Assembly (NCBI RefSeq): GCF_039535095.1
Contig: NZ_BAAAWN010000001.1
Location: forward strand, 1,736,001-1,800,000
DNA length: 64,000 nt
Direction: 5' to 3'
From: Arthrobacter ramosus
GTDB lineage: Bacteria; Actinomycetota; Actinomycetes; Actinomycetales; Micrococcaceae
The translations under genes and the position numbers were made by a program. Each line of letters opens with the position of its first letter. Position 1 is the first letter of the stretch. Below are positions 54,763 through 63,968 of this stretch, in pieces. The notes under the pieces were generated by a model, which had not been told where the DNA came from, searched no databases, and worked only from the letters and a program-made list of their open reading frames with translations.

Positions 54763-55365
54763 ATGGAAGATCTGGGCGGCACCGTACTCACAGCGGCTGG
54801 AGCCTTTGCGGCGACAAACCTTGATGACCTCCTGGTCTTGTCCGTTCTCTTCTTGTCAGCCAGGACGCGGCCGGTGCCAAGACTCTGGAGAATTTGGGTC
54901 GGCCAATACATCGGCATCGGAATACTGACCGTGGTGGCGGCTGCGGCGGCAGTGGCGCTCACTCCCGTCCCGGTGGAGTGGGTGGGTTTCCTCGGTCTGG
55001 TGCCGCTTGTTTTGGGCTGTTACGCCTTGCTCAAGTTTGCCCGCCCGTCCGGCGATCCACCGAAGCCCCGGTCGCTGACGCTGCCTGTGGTTGTCGTCGT
55101 GACAGTAGCCAACGGTGGGGACAACATTTCGGTATACATTCCGCTGTTCCGCTCGCTGGGACCGGCTTCTTCGGTGGTGACGGGGCTGACTTTCGCGGTG
55201 ATGGTGGCGGTGTGGTGCGCCGCCGGCTACTGGCTGACAGCGCATCCGACTGTAGCTGCGCTCTGCCGCCGGGCTGGAAACTGGGTTATTCCTATGGTGT
55301 ATGTCGCGCTCGGGGCAACCATCATTGTCCGCTCCGGAGTCATTGCGCTGCTGTTCCAGCGCTGA
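54763..55365 (+). CDS. CadD-family cadmium resistance transporter-like membrane protein
   Basis: A 200-residue membrane protein with five to six hydrophobic segments. The start of the Cad family is recognisable: AAGAFAATNLDDLLVLSVLF with the paired aspartates, then VGQYIGIGIL, and later VANGGDNISVYIPLF. The start is ATG 54763. CadD-type proteins export cadmium or, in some cases, are thought to transport quaternary amines; the substrate here is inferred only. It is divergent from the phosphotransferase gene. Confidence 0.82.
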   Translation: MEDLGGTVLTAAGAFAATNLDDLLVLSVLFLSARTRPVPRLWRIWVGQYIGIGILTVVAAAAAVALTPVPVEWVGFLGLVPLVLGCYALLKFARPSGDPPKPRSLTLPVVVVVTVANGGDNISVYIPLFRSLGPASSVVTGLTFAVMVAVWCAAGYWLTAHPTVAALCRRAGNWVIPMVYVALGATIIVRSGVIALLFQR

Positions 55366-55455
55366 ACTACACGCAGCATGCAGGGTTCTCCCATTCGGAA
55401 GTGATATGACTGCGGGTGGGTTTCAACCGGAAGCGCGCAGGAGGATTGGCAGGGT

Positions 55456-56010
55456 ATGTTCCGAAATTGGTTTGTTGTAGGCGCTCTGGTGCTGCTTTTC
55501 GGGGCAGCGGCTGTCTTGGGGTTCGCAGCGATCTTCCGGGCCAAGAGCGTGGCGGCCCGGATTGACGCGGCCGCAGCGGGGATATTGGCCGCAACTATCG
55601 CAGCCGTAGGGCTCGGATGGGCTCCGCTCGGTATAGTCCCACTGGGAGCAGCTGTTGGCCTTGCCTTCCTCGTGTTCGTCGTAAGGATCGTGTACAAAGG
55701 GTCGGGGCCGGGCGAGGCAGGGCGATGGTCGGCGATCTATGGCGCAGCGGTGGCGGCCCTTTCAGGCTGGGTGCTGCTCTCCGCGTCGAGTGGAGCTGGA
55801 ACGGTGTCGGATCATCCAGGACACCAACTGGGCATCATCCTTGCTGACATCATGGGCGCGGTGCTCATGATATTCGCCGCCACGGGGTGGGTGTTGGGTA
55901 CCTTCGCGATGCCGGCTGAGAGCAAATCGCACGCTGTGCCTCGATTGAAGGGAGTCCGCGAAGCGTTGATGGCTGCTGGACTTGCCGTCGCGTTGTTCGC
56001 GATCTCCTAA
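55456..56010 (+). CDS. Multi-pass membrane protein of unknown function
   Basis: A 184-residue hydrophobic protein with about six membrane segments (roughly 6-27, 38-58, 60-82, 92-110, 127-150 and 167-183). No catalytic or transport motif is recognisable. It starts at ATG 55456, 90 bases after the CadD-like gene and in the same direction. It is followed by the TatB-like gene. Confidence 0.7.
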   Translation: MFRNWFVVGALVLLFGAAAVLGFAAIFRAKSVAARIDAAAAGILAATIAAVGLGWAPLGIVPLGAAVGLAFLVFVVRIVYKGSGPGEAGRWSAIYGAAVAALSGWVLLSASSGAGTVSDHPGHQLGIILADIMGAVLMIFAATGWVLGTFAMPAESKSHAVPRLKGVREALMAAGLAVALFAIS

Positions 56011-56072
56011 GCCCGATCTCCTTGAGCGCGGTGCCGCCCGGAACGACCGGGCGGTGGATTTAGAATGGAGCC

Positions 56073-56432
56073 ATGATCGATATTTCGGTCGAGAAGGTAG
56101 CCCTTCTCCTGATCATTGCCGTTTTGGTCCTTGGACCGACCAAGCTTCCGGAGTATGCGAGGAAGCTGGGGCGGCTTATCCGCGAGCTGCGGCGCATGGC
56201 CTCCGGCGCGCAGGAAAAGCTCCGCCAGGAGCTCGGCCCGGAATTCGAGGACATCGATTGGCGCAAAATGGACCCACGCCAATACGATCCCCGCCGCATT
56301 ATCCGCGAAGCCCTCCTGGAGGACGAGCCGCTTCCTGAGCCGGTCGTCCCAACACAGGTGCAGCCTCCTGCCCGCCCGGTTGTGCGTTTGGCGGCCGGGC
56401 AGAAGGCTCCTTTCGACGACGAGTCCACCTGA
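56073..56432 (+). CDS. TatA/TatB-like Sec-independent translocase component
   Basis: A 119-residue protein with an N-terminal membrane helix (about 6-21), the Tat hinge LGPTKLPEYARKLGR, an amphipathic helix, and a tail EFEDIDWRKMDPRQYDPRRIIREAL typical of an actinobacterial TatB-like family. These proteins help move folded proteins across the membrane. TatB proper usually lies near sigE and mrp in this group, so this may be a paralogue. It ends four bases before the convergent amidase gene. Confidence 0.83.
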   Translation: MIDISVEKVALLLIIAVLVLGPTKLPEYARKLGRLIRELRRMASGAQEKLRQELGPEFEDIDWRKMDPRQYDPRRIIREALLEDEPLPEPVVPTQVQPPARPVVRLAAGQKAPFDDEST

Positions 56433-56436
56433 TCCG

Positions 56437-58158
56437 TTAGTCGAGGCGCGGCGTGCGCGGGGGAGCGGTGCGGCGCTCGCCTGTTGCTTCGAAGGCCGCA
56501 GCCAGTGCCAGCAGTGCGGTGTCGTCGTACGAGCGGCCGGCGAACGTGAGCCCCACGGGCATGCCGATATCGCTCATGGTTCCCATCGGCACGGTGACCG
56601 TCGGAATCCCCAGATGCCGCGGCACGAGGTTGCCATTGGCCACCCACACGCCGTTGCGCCAGCCGAGATCGGCTGAGGATTCGTTGACGTCCATGTCGGC
56701 CGGTCCGACGTCGGCGGCGGCCGGGAAAATGACCGCATCCAGGGCGAGACCGTCCATCCATTCCTCGAGGTCCACCCGCCGGGTCTCTTCGAGTCCGCGC
56801 AGGCCTTCTTCGAGGGACGGGATGTCGGTGACGGAAGCAACCCTGTGCGCGCGGATATGCGCCGGGTAGTCGGCGAGGTCGTCGTCGAACCCGTCATAGC
56901 GGTCCGGGAGCGCGCCGTCGGGGTGCGGGAAGATCGTGGTGCCGTCGACGTCGGCCAGGCTGCTGAGTGCCGGATCCCCGTTGGCTGTGAGGAAGTCGTC
57001 CCAGGCCCAGGCCGAGAGATCGATGATTTCCCGCTGGAGGAACTCCGGGCTCACCATTCCGCGGGTGGCGATGGTGGGTGCGCCCGGGCGGTCGCCTTCG
57101 TAGTTGGAAACCGCGGGGAAGTCGACCAACACCACGTCCGCACCGGCGGCTTCGAGGTCGCGCCGGGCAGCCTCCCACAGTTCCATCACGGAATCGCGGG
57201 TCTGGATTCGTTGGCCGGTGGGTCCGCCGATACCAGGGGTTTCGCTGGTGCCGGCGTCGGGGTCCGCGTTGATGTACATGGCCGGCACCCCGAAGCGTTT
57301 GCCCTTCAGGGCCGAGCGCGCGCCGTCGACGTCGGATGGTGCCAGCGCCGGGTAGGAAGCAGGACGGACCTGGGACGCGGCCGGGATCTGGACCCATGGC
57401 TGCGCGCGCCAGAAGTCGCCGCGGGTTTCGGCGTCGTCGGCAACAATGACATCCAGTAGTTCCAGGAGGTCTGCCATGGACCGGGTGTGGGGCACCACGA
57501 CGTCCATGGTGGGGACCAGCGGCCAGTTGCCGCGCACTGAGATGACCCCGCGCGAGGGTGTGTACGCGCACAAGGCATTGTTCGACGCCGGTGCGCGGCC
57601 GCTGGACCAGGTCTCCTCGCCCAGGCCGAAGGCTCCGAAGCTCGCCGCGGTAGCGGTTCCCGAGCCGTTCGAGGATCCGGAACCGAAGGCCGCGGTGAGG
57701 AAATCGCCGTTGTAGGGGCTCTCGGCGCGTCCATAGACTCCGCGTTGCATGCCGCCGTTGGCCATGGGTGGCATGTTGGTCAGGCCGATGAGCACGGCCC
57801 CGGCTGCGCGGAGGCGTTCGATGGTGAAGGCATCGCGTTGGGCGATGAGGTTTTCGAACGCGGGGGAGCCCGCGGCGGCGGTGAGCCCTTTGGCCAGGTA
57901 GCTGTCCTTGGCGGTGTAGGGAATGCCGTCGAGCGGCCCGAGGGCGGTGCCGCTTGCCCGGCGCTCGTCGGAGGCCCGGGCATCCGTGAGCGCTTCGGGG
58001 TTCATCACAACAAGCGCGTTCAGCGTGATGCCGCTGCGGTCGTAGGCTTCGATGCGGTCCAGATACGCCTGGGTGAGTTCTTCGCAGGTTACCTCGCCGG
58101 CCTCCAGTGCTGCCCGCAACTGCGCAATGGAGGCCTCGACGACGTCGAAGCGGCTCAT
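56437..58158 (-). CDS. Amidase (amidase signature family)
   Basis: A 573-residue Ser-Ser-Lys amidase. The catalytic Lys lies in DGIPYTAKDS, and the Gly/Ser stretch is FGSGSSNGSGTATAASFGAFGLGEETWSSGRAPAS; it deviates from the usual GGSSGG pattern but keeps the serines. The start ATG 58158 overlaps the aguA stop (ATGA), so it is translated with agmatine deiminase. The substrate may be the N-carbamoylputrescine or another amide made upstream; in other bacteria AguB, a nitrilase-type enzyme, does that step, so this is only a suggestion. Confidence 0.88.
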   Translation of the reverse strand: MSRFDVVEASIAQLRAALEAGEVTCEELTQAYLDRIEAYDRSGITLNALVVMNPEALTDARASDERRASGTALGPLDGIPYTAKDSYLAKGLTAAAGSPAFENLIAQRDAFTIERLRAAGAVLIGLTNMPPMANGGMQRGVYGRAESPYNGDFLTAAFGSGSSNGSGTATAASFGAFGLGEETWSSGRAPASNNALCAYTPSRGVISVRGNWPLVPTMDVVVPHTRSMADLLELLDVIVADDAETRGDFWRAQPWVQIPAASQVRPASYPALAPSDVDGARSALKGKRFGVPAMYINADPDAGTSETPGIGGPTGQRIQTRDSVMELWEAARRDLEAAGADVVLVDFPAVSNYEGDRPGAPTIATRGMVSPEFLQREIIDLSAWAWDDFLTANGDPALSSLADVDGTTIFPHPDGALPDRYDGFDDDLADYPAHIRAHRVASVTDIPSLEEGLRGLEETRRVDLEEWMDGLALDAVIFPAAADVGPADMDVNESSADLGWRNGVWVANGNLVPRHLGIPTVTVPMGTMSDIGMPVGLTFAGRSYDDTALLALAAAFEATGERRTAPPRTPRLD

Positions 58159-59201
58159 CGTGCAGCCTGGCTGGTGAGTTTGGGCTGCTGTTGCGTGATG
58201 CAGTGGATTCCTCCGCCCCGGGCGAGGATTGGCCGGGCGTCCACGGTGACGACGCGGCGGCCCGGGTAGGCCTCCGCCAGGATTTCCGCGGCCAAGGCGT
58301 CGGCCCGCTCTTCGCCGTAGCCGCACGCGATCACGCCGCCGTTGACGACGAGGTGGTTGACGTAGCTCCAATCGACGAAGCCTTCCTCGTCGCGCAGGGT
58401 CTCAGGCGCGGGAAGCAGGGCGATCTCGAACGGCTTGCCTGCAGCGTCCTGCTGGGTTTCGAAGAACCGCTGGAGGGTGCGGCTGACCTCGAAGTCGGGG
58501 TGCTCGGGATTGGTCTGCGAGTGCAGCAGGACCCGGCCGGGAGAGGGAAGGGTGGCCACCATGTCGATGTGGCCGCGCGTGCCGAGGTCTTCGTAGTCAC
58601 GCGTGAGGCCTCGCGGTACCCAGACGGTGTGAGTAGTGCCCAGCGTGCGTGATAGTTCCGCTTCGACGCGGGCCTTGTCTGCGTAAGGGTTTCGGCGTGG
58701 ATCCAGCTGGACGGTTTCGGTGACGAGGACAGTGCCATCACCATCGACATGGATGGCGCCGCCTTCGTTGACGAGCAGCGAAGTGACCAGCTCCGCGCCG
58801 GACTCTTCGGCGACAAAGCGGGCCATGCCGGCGCTCTTCTCCCATTCGGACCAAGCCGGGGCGCCCCAGCCGTTGAAGATCCAGTCAACTGCGCCGAGCA
58901 CGCCGGGACGCTCGTCGTCGACGACGAAGGTGGGCCCGACGTCGCGCATCCAGTATTCGTCGAGGGGAGCCTCAAGCTGTTCGATTCCGGCGCCGAGCAT
59001 GCGGCTGGCCCGGTCCCGTTCGCTGGGGTCGACCACCATGGTGACGGGCTCGAACTCGGACACGGCATGCGCGACGGCGGTCCAGGCCGCGTACGCTTCT
59101 TCGGCCGAAGCAGCGTCGTCGCCCAAGGTCAGGCCAGTGCGGGGGAACGCCATCCAGGTGCGCTCGTGGGGTGCGGTTTCGGCTGGCATTCTCCAGGCCA
59201 T
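58155..59201 (-). CDS. aguA: Agmatine deiminase (peptidyl-arginine deiminase family)
   Basis: Hydrolyses agmatine to N-carbamoylputrescine and ammonia. The protein has 348 residues. WMRDVGPTFVVDD and GNEGGAI-like VNEGGAIHVDGDGT are substrate-binding motifs, GHIDMVA has the catalytic His, and Cys334 in GGGIHCITQQQP is the nucleophile. It is first of the pair with the amidase, divergent from the TetR gene across a perfect palindrome. A role in using agmatine as a nitrogen source is inferred. Confidence 0.92.
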   Translation of the reverse strand: MAWRMPAETAPHERTWMAFPRTGLTLGDDAASAEEAYAAWTAVAHAVSEFEPVTMVVDPSERDRASRMLGAGIEQLEAPLDEYWMRDVGPTFVVDDERPGVLGAVDWIFNGWGAPAWSEWEKSAGMARFVAEESGAELVTSLLVNEGGAIHVDGDGTVLVTETVQLDPRRNPYADKARVEAELSRTLGTTHTVWVPRGLTRDYEDLGTRGHIDMVATLPSPGRVLLHSQTNPEHPDFEVSRTLQRFFETQQDAAGKPFEIALLPAPETLRDEEGFVDWSYVNHLVVNGGVIACGYGEERADALAAEILAEAYPGRRVVTVDARPILARGGGIHCITQQQPKLTSQAAR

Positions 59202-59330
59202 GGAAGTCTCCTCTGTGTTGTGAGGTCGCAGCCGCGGGACCAGGGCGTCCTTGCCTTGGGTGCGGCTGGGTGTTTGCGATTCGGCGTGTTTGGAATTTCC
59301 GGTTTCTGAAATTCCCTGTTTCTGAAATAT

Positions 59331-59354
59331 CTTATTGATCGCATGATCAATAAG
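59331..59354. promoter_or_regulatory. Perfect palindromic operator of the TetR regulator
   Basis: CTTATTGATC and GATCAATAAG are 10-bp arms around GCAT, between aguA (start 59201) and tetR (start 59382). Two direct copies of TTTCTGAAAT (59303-59312 and 59319-59328) lie beside it. A regulator of the agmatine genes and of itself is the natural reading. Confidence 0.85.
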
Positions 59355-59381
59355 AAGAAAACTACTTTAGACTGTTGTGTG

Positions 59382-60047
59382 ATGTCAAGCACCATACAGA
59401 AACGCGCTGCCCGGAAGACGCCGGCCGAACGCGCGGCCGAAATAGCCGAGGCCGCCAAGGAAATAGCGCTTGAGCAGGGGCTTTCCGCCATCACGCTGCG
59501 AAACGTGGCAGCGCGGGTGGGGGTGGCCTCGGGGCTCGTCGCTCATTACCAGCCCAATGCGGAGGCCCTGGTGGCGGGCATCTTCTCGACCATCGTGGCG
59601 GCGGAGACTGAGGAAGTTGCTGGCCTTCTGGAGAAGCAGCCGAGTCCCTTGGAACAGCTCGGGATGCTCCTCGAAACGTTGATGGACGGCAGCCGACTCG
59701 ATGTCACGGCCATCTGGGTAGAGGCGTGGACCCTCGGACGCCGGAACGAGGCGCTCGCAGCTTGCGTCCGTGAGCAGATGGATGCGTGGCAGGCAGTGGT
59801 GCAGCGCGTGGTCGAAGCGGGGATCGACGCCGGTGAGTTCGACACGTTCGATGCTCCGTCTGTTGCCTGGCAGATCCTGGGCATGGTGGACGGGCTGAAT
59901 GCCCAGGCGCTGGTGCGCTGGGACGGCGTCAGCGACCGCGGTACGCATCTGGCCCGCGCTGTGGAAGGCATGGTAGGTGCGGCCCGCGGTTCGCTGCTGC
60001 CGGGCGGTGTCCAGCACATCGGGCGGATCTCAAGTTCGGATTCTTAG
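59382..60047 (+). CDS. TetR family transcriptional regulator
   Basis: A 221-residue regulator. HTH: EIALEQGLSAITLRNVAARVGVASGLVAHYQP (about 27-58), with the typical recognition helix before Tyr; a ligand-binding helical C-terminal domain of the BetI/TetR_C type follows. The start was placed at ATG 59382 because the in-frame ATG 59343 lies inside the palindrome. It probably represses aguA-amidase and senses agmatine or a derivative (inference). Its stop overlaps the convergent ribokinase gene by four bases. Confidence 0.9.
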   Translation: MSSTIQKRAARKTPAERAAEIAEAAKEIALEQGLSAITLRNVAARVGVASGLVAHYQPNAEALVAGIFSTIVAAETEEVAGLLEKQPSPLEQLGMLLETLMDGSRLDVTAIWVEAWTLGRRNEALAACVREQMDAWQAVVQRVVEAGIDAGEFDTFDAPSVAWQILGMVDGLNAQALVRWDGVSDRGTHLARAVEGMVGAARGSLLPGGVQHIGRISSSDS

Positions 60048-60883
60048 TTCCGCAGGTAGTGTTCCAGCCGCCCGAACTCCGGTTGGGAAAGCTCGCTCGC
60101 GACGGCGGCGGCACCCACCGCGCAGGCCGCCGCGAGGCTGCTTTCCTCATCCAGGCCCGACGCGAGTGCCAGCACGAGCGCCGCACAGAAGGCGTCACCG
60201 GCTCCAACGCTGTTGACGACGCTCGTCTTGGTCGCGGGCGCGTGGGCGGTCCTGACCCCTTGTGTGTACATTGACGCGCCGCCTGCGCCGTAGGTGACGG
60301 CCACGCGTTTGGCGTTCCCGAGCTCGGGGATGAGTCCGTACTCGGACTCGTTGACGATCACCAGGTCACACCGTTCCAGAAGCTCTGCCGGGAGTGCCTG
60401 CGCCGGGGCCGCGTTGAGGGCGAAGAACCCGGCAGTGCGGCGCGCGGCTTCCAGCACGGTGTCGACGGCGATCTCCAGCTGTGCCAGTACCGGTCCGCCA
60501 TCGGAGAAATCGGCGCGATCCAGCGAAACCACGGCGTTGGCTCCAGGGGCCACGGCGATCTGGTTTTCGCCCTCGCTGTCTATCACGATCAACGCTGTGC
60601 CGGTTGGCGCGGAAACCTGCTCCACTGCCGAAATATCAACCCCTGCGCGGTCCAGGGCCTCCGTCAGAAGCCGACCATCCGGATCCGCGCCGACGGCGCC
60701 CACCATGCGGGCGGCCCCGGCCAGCCGCGCAGCAGCCGCGGCCTGGTTGCCTCCCTTTCCGCCGGGCTGACGGGTGAGGGTGCCGCCGCCGATGGTTTCA
60801 CCAGGGGAGGGTAGGCGGTGGACGCGGCACGTGAGATCGACGTTGAGGCTGCCGACAACGGTGAGCGTGGTTGGGATAGGCAT
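60044..60883 (-). CDS. Ribokinase (PfkB family)
   Basis: PfkB-family sugar kinase of 279 residues, last gene of the nucleoside operon. GGKGGNQAA (41-49) and the anion-hole motif VGAGDAF with catalytic Asp230 are the two PfkB signatures; NVDL near residue 14-17 binds the sugar as in ribokinase. The start ATG 60883 gives MPIPTTLTVVGSLNVDL; a longer frame upstream is unsupported. It would phosphorylate the ribose released by the adjacent nucleoside hydrolase. Confidence 0.9.
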   Translation of the reverse strand: MPIPTTLTVVGSLNVDLTCRVHRLPSPGETIGGGTLTRQPGGKGGNQAAAAARLAGAARMVGAVGADPDGRLLTEALDRAGVDISAVEQVSAPTGTALIVIDSEGENQIAVAPGANAVVSLDRADFSDGGPVLAQLEIAVDTVLEAARRTAGFFALNAAPAQALPAELLERCDLVIVNESEYGLIPELGNAKRVAVTYGAGGASMYTQGVRTAHAPATKTSVVNSVGAGDAFCAALVLALASGLDEESSLAAACAVGAAAVASELSQPEFGRLEHYLRN

Positions 60884-60929
60884 GAGCTGTCCTTCTGGTG
60901 GTGCTGGATTGCGGTGTTGGCTTTCCGGT

Positions 60930-61439
60930 CTAGTGCCAGAAGCCAAGGTGGACCTCTGTTGCCTCGGGAAGCGGAACCGGGCCCGTCACGCTGACGTTGC
61001 TGCCGCCGTGGGCAAGGACATCGCGGCAGGGGAGGTCAAGAGTGGGCACGCCGGACTGCTGGGTGACAATCGAGGCGAGGTCCTTCTCGGACAAGGCATA
61101 GACCACGCGTCCGATTCCAGCCCAGTAGATGGCGCCCGTGCACATGGCACACGGTTCGGTGCTCGTGTACAAGGTGCTGCCGGCCAACGCGGCGGCATCG
61201 AGCTTCTTGGCGCTCAGGCGGACCAGGTCGGTCTCGGCATGCCCGGTGGGATCGTGTTCCGTGTTGACGGTGTTCATGGCTTCCACCATGGTTCCGTCCG
61301 GAGCCAACAGGAGTGCGCCGAACGGGTGGTCGCCGCGATCCCGGGCTGACCGCGCGAGGGAAATGGCGCGGTTCAGCAACTCAAGGTCGGCCTGGCTGGG
61401 CTCGGCGGGTGAAGAAGCAGTGTCTTCGGAAGTGTTCAT
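60930..61439 (-). CDS. Nucleoside/nucleobase deaminase (zinc-dependent, GuaD/CDA superfamily)
   Basis: A zinc deaminase of 169 residues: His67-Ala-Glu69 (TGHAETD) and Cys97-x2-Cys100 (TEPCAMC) bind Zn and activate water. GDHPFGALLL and YWAGIGRVVYAL resemble bacterial guanine deaminase GuaD more than cytidine deaminase. The start is ATG 61439, ten bases after the nucleoside hydrolase stop. It probably deaminates the base released by the hydrolase, guanine being the best guess; cytosine or tRNA adenosine are less likely. Confidence 0.87.
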   Translation of the reverse strand: MNTSEDTASSPAEPSQADLELLNRAISLARSARDRGDHPFGALLLAPDGTMVEAMNTVNTEHDPTGHAETDLVRLSAKKLDAAALAGSTLYTSTEPCAMCTGAIYWAGIGRVVYALSEKDLASIVTQQSGVPTLDLPCRDVLAHGGSNVSVTGPVPLPEATEVHLGFWH

Positions 61440-61449
61440 CAAAAGCCCT

Positions 61450-62427
61450 TCAGTTCGCCGCCAGCAGGGACAGGATCCGCTCCAGGAGATGCGCAGCGGC
61501 GTCGCCCTTGACGGACAGCACAACCCGGGAAGCCCGTTCCGGCGCCGGGCGCGCGCCGGAGGCTCCGCCGTCGAGCCGCTCACAGCGGGTCTTGCCATGG
61601 TCTGCACCCTTGCTCGTGTCCACGGAAATTGCGACGTACGGGGCGTCGTCGAGCTCGAGGGCACCCACGGCGATTGCCGCCGCCAGCGGATCGTGGAGGG
61701 CGGCACAATGCTCACCGAAAATCGTGTTGTAAAAGGCGAAGTACTGGACGAGCATGCCGGAGAGTGCGCTGGCCACCGGATGTCCGGCGGTCGCAAGGGC
61801 CGCACGGTGGGCCTCATCGAAGCGGTGGTTCATGGTGACGTCCAAGGGAACCATGATGACCGGCCAACCGGCCTCCATCACCACGGCGGCTGCCTCGGCG
61901 TCATTGAAGATGTTGGCCTCGGCGACAGGGCTGATATTGCCCGGCACAAACGCGGCTCCGCCCATGATCGTGACATCGCGGACGAGTGCCGGGAGCTTCG
62001 GGTCCAGTTGCAGTGCGAGGGCCAGATTGGTGAGCGGACCGACGGCGATGACGCGCAGTTCGCCCGGGTGCTCGTTGGCGAGCCGCACGAGCATCTCTGC
62101 GGCAGTCTCCGACTCCGACGTCAGTCCAGAGTCTTCCAAGGTGACCCCGCCGATGCCGTTCTCTCCGTGAACGTGCGGCGCCCCGCCGTCGAACGTGCCC
62201 ATGAGGGGATCGTGGGCACCCACGGCAACCGGGATCCCGGCCCTGCCGGCAGCATGCAGCAGGTTCAAAGTGTTGACGGCCCCGACCGCGGCGCTGACGT
62301 TGCCGCTGACGGTTCCGATCCCGGCCAGCTCCACCTCAGGGCTCGCCAGGAGATACGCGATTGCCAGGGAATCGTCGATGCCGGTATCGCAATCGAGGTA
62401 GAACGGCTGCGGTGTAGTGGTGGTCAT
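61450..62427 (-). CDS. Nucleoside hydrolase (IU-nucleoside family)
   Basis: Cleaves ribonucleosides to base and ribose. The 325-residue protein has the calcium-binding motif DCDTGIDD (Asp12, Asp14, Asp18, Asp19), AVGPLTNLALAL and a conserved C-terminal Asp in LHDPLAAA. The start ATG 62427 gives MTTTTPQPFYLDCDTG. It is second in the operon after the MFS gene, 43 bases downstream. The substrate base is not evident from sequence. Confidence 0.92.
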   Translation of the reverse strand: MTTTTPQPFYLDCDTGIDDSLAIAYLLASPEVELAGIGTVSGNVSAAVGAVNTLNLLHAAGRAGIPVAVGAHDPLMGTFDGGAPHVHGENGIGGVTLEDSGLTSESETAAEMLVRLANEHPGELRVIAVGPLTNLALALQLDPKLPALVRDVTIMGGAAFVPGNISPVAEANIFNDAEAAAVVMEAGWPVIMVPLDVTMNHRFDEAHRAALATAGHPVASALSGMLVQYFAFYNTIFGEHCAALHDPLAAAIAVGALELDDAPYVAISVDTSKGADHGKTRCERLDGGASGARPAPERASRVVLSVKGDAAAHLLERILSLLAAN

Positions 62428-62470
62428 GGTGCTCCTTCGTGGGTTGGATGACTCGGCTTTGGGTGCGGAT

Positions 62471-63904
62471 TTAGGCATGGGCGACGACGACGGCGGGCGC
62501 CGCCGCGGCGCTCGCAGCCACTGGGCGGAGGATCAGGGAAGCAGCAAATGCCGCGAGGGCGAAGCCGGCAGAGATCCACAGGGCAGTTTGGTAACCGGCG
62601 ATGGTTCCGGCGGCGACGGCGGGTGCGACGACGGCGATTCCCACACTGGCTCCGATTCCAAAGCATGCTCCATTCAGGCCGGGCACGGAACCCGGCGCCG
62701 ATTTGGGTGAATTCAGCACCGCGATGCCGCTGACGGTGCTCTGGAACTGGCCGAGATACAGGACTCCCATGATGATCAGCAAGGCGAAGACCATCCAACG
62801 GTCCGCGGCAAAGATTGCGACGGCAACCGCTGCCACGACGATCAGGCCGCTGCTGATCCGCAGGGCCTTGAACCAGCCGATGCGCTGCGCGAACCAGCCG
62901 GAGAACACCGCCGTGAGCACACCCACGAAGGCCGTCGGCGTCAGGTATAGGAGGGCTGACATGGAAGCGGACAGTCCGTATCCGGCTTTTGCGTCCTGGC
63001 TCAAGAGGATCACGGTGAAGTTCAACGCCGAGAAGATGCCCGCAAGCGTCAGCACCGTGCTCGCCAAAACCGGCCATACCCGTCGGGACCGCAATTGCTC
63101 GATGGCGATCAGCGGACGCTCAACCCGCCTTTCCACGGCGACGAACGCCAGCCCGGCAATCACTGCGCCGGCGAGATAGCCAAGGGTCCAGACGTCGCCC
63201 CATCCGGACGTGGAAGCCTGTCCGATCAGGTTGCTCAAGAGAACCAGGAACGTGCCCAGGGTGCCTGCGCCCCACCAGTCCATGCGTCCCTCACGTGTCC
63301 GGGCGGGCCTCTTCGGGACCACGACGGCGACTAAAACGATCGCCAGAACGCCCACGCCGAGGACCAGGACAAAGAGGAATTGCCAGCCGATGGTGTCGGT
63401 GATGAAACCGCCCAGGAAGCCGTCGAGCCCGCCGATGCCGCCGTTCACTGCCGAAATGATGCCGACGGAAATGCCGAAGAGGCGTTTGCTGAAGCGCTCG
63501 GACAGGAGCAGGAACGAAATGGTGAACGTGGCGCTCGTCGCACTTTGCAGGACCCGGCCGACGAGAAGGACGGTCAGGTTTGGTGCCAGCAAGCACAGGA
63601 CCGTGCCGCACAACATCATGGAGAGGACGATCAGCAGGGTGCGGCGGCGTCCCAGGAAGTCGCTCCATCGGGAAAATGCCATGCCCAGGACCGCGCCGGT
63701 CAGGAAGAACAGGGACTGGACTTTGGCCACGTTTTCCGTGGATTCCTGGAAGTGAGCGGCCATGGCCGGCAGGGCCGCCGAGAACAGGCTGGCGTTGAGC
63801 TGGTAACTGAGGATGGAAAGGATCAGCGTGGAGATGAGGACGGGCACTCGGGCTGCTTTTCGCCGAAGGGGGAGCCCTGCGGTGCTGGTGGCTTGGGTTG
63901 TCAT
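62471..63904 (-). CDS. MFS transporter, likely nucleoside importer of the operon
   Basis: A 477-residue MFS protein with fourteen predicted membrane segments (DHA2-like length). Motif A occurs as RWSDFLGRRRT after helix 2. The start is ATG 63904 with AAGGA ahead; a TTG two codons upstream is less likely. Position at the head of the nucleoside hydrolase/deaminase/ribokinase operon argues for import of nucleosides, although 14-helix MFS proteins are usually exporters, so direction is unproven. A GCACAT/ATGTGC inverted repeat lies upstream. Confidence 0.85.
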   Translation of the reverse strand: MTTQATSTAGLPLRRKAARVPVLISTLILSILSYQLNASLFSAALPAMAAHFQESTENVAKVQSLFFLTGAVLGMAFSRWSDFLGRRRTLLIVLSMMLCGTVLCLLAPNLTVLLVGRVLQSATSATFTISFLLLSERFSKRLFGISVGIISAVNGGIGGLDGFLGGFITDTIGWQFLFVLVLGVGVLAIVLVAVVVPKRPARTREGRMDWWGAGTLGTFLVLLSNLIGQASTSGWGDVWTLGYLAGAVIAGLAFVAVERRVERPLIAIEQLRSRRVWPVLASTVLTLAGIFSALNFTVILLSQDAKAGYGLSASMSALLYLTPTAFVGVLTAVFSGWFAQRIGWFKALRISSGLIVVAAVAVAIFAADRWMVFALLIIMGVLYLGQFQSTVSGIAVLNSPKSAPGSVPGLNGACFGIGASVGIAVVAPAVAAGTIAGYQTALWISAGFALAAFAASLILRPVAASAAAAPAVVVAHA

Positions 63905-63968
63905 GGACAAACTTCCTTGTTTGAAACAAAACGGCTTCGGGGGTGGCTCGATGCAGGTGTGGCGCAGA

